DNA from: CAZEHJ01 sp964512485
GTDB lineage: Bacteria; Bacteroidota; Rhodothermia; Rhodothermales; UBA10348
Direction: 5' to 3'
NCBI GenBank assembly: GCA_964512485.1
Contig: CAZEHJ010000115.1
Location: 1 to 6,430 of the forward strand
Length of the DNA stretch: 6,430 nucleotides
Shown: positions 6,396 through 6,430 of the stretch, in pieces
How positions within the stretch are numbered: position 1 is the first letter of the stretch
How the letters are laid out: the number at the start of each line of letters is the position of its first letter
Translations under genes and position numbers: made by a program
The notes under the pieces: generated by a model
What the model was told of the DNA's origin: nothing
The model's input: the letters and a program-made list of their open reading frames with translations, nothing else
Database searches by the model: none

Positions 6396-6430
6396 GGGCA
6401 GCAATGATAGACATCGTTGTTGCCTTTTTT
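6396..6430 (+). terminator. Strong rho-independent terminator
   Basis: GGCAGCAATGAT (6397-6408) pairs with ATCGTTGTTGCC (6413-6424) over 12 positions, two of them G.U wobbles, around a 4-nt AGAC loop. Six T bases (6425-6430) follow, running to the window edge and perhaps beyond. It begins 23 nt after the stop codon of the 185-residue gene and would end that transcript. The reverse strand lacks a matching T run, so it acts in one direction. Confidence 0.88.

Overview
All five genes in this window lie on the + strand, and no credible gene lies on the - strand. The organism is probably a Gram-negative environmental bacterium of the Bacteroidota/FCB kind, perhaps the Rhodothermia/Balneolia side. 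Three things suggest this: a propeller plus Y_Y_Y sensor kinase, typical of Bacteroidota though also found in Acidobacteria, Planctomycetes and Xanthomonas relatives; no recognisable Shine-Dalgarno sequence before any of the four visible starts; and a mid-range base composition. The lineage is inference, not proof. The chorismate synthase is the long form beginning MIRYLTAGESHG, not the short form I associate with core Bacteroidia.

Layout: (1) from the left edge to 1393, the C-terminal part of a membrane sensor histidine kinase, its 5' part outside the window; (2) 1618-2526, a PlsC-family acyltransferase with a perfect 10-bp GC hairpin inside its early coding sequence; (3) 2581-4146, a membrane-anchored HtrA/Deg serine protease with two PDZ domains, only 54 nt after plsC and so possibly co-transcribed with it; (4) 4360-5535, chorismate synthase (aroC); (5) a 280-nt gap holding an AT-rich island with two DnaA-box consensus matches and a TATAAT element; (6) 5816-6373, an unrecognised 185-residue protein with four GDG motifs and a C-terminal membrane segment, closed by a strong rho-independent terminator at the right edge.

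Functionally this looks like ordinary chromosomal core: signal sensing, phospholipid synthesis, envelope protein quality control and aromatic amino acid synthesis, with no mobile-element genes, tRNAs, rRNAs or CRISPR. PlsC and HtrA both concern the cell envelope; aroC appears independent. The parts most worth a second look are the AT-rich, DnaA-box-bearing gap after aroC, the tail-anchored GDG-repeat protein beyond it, and the perfect hairpin inside plsC.
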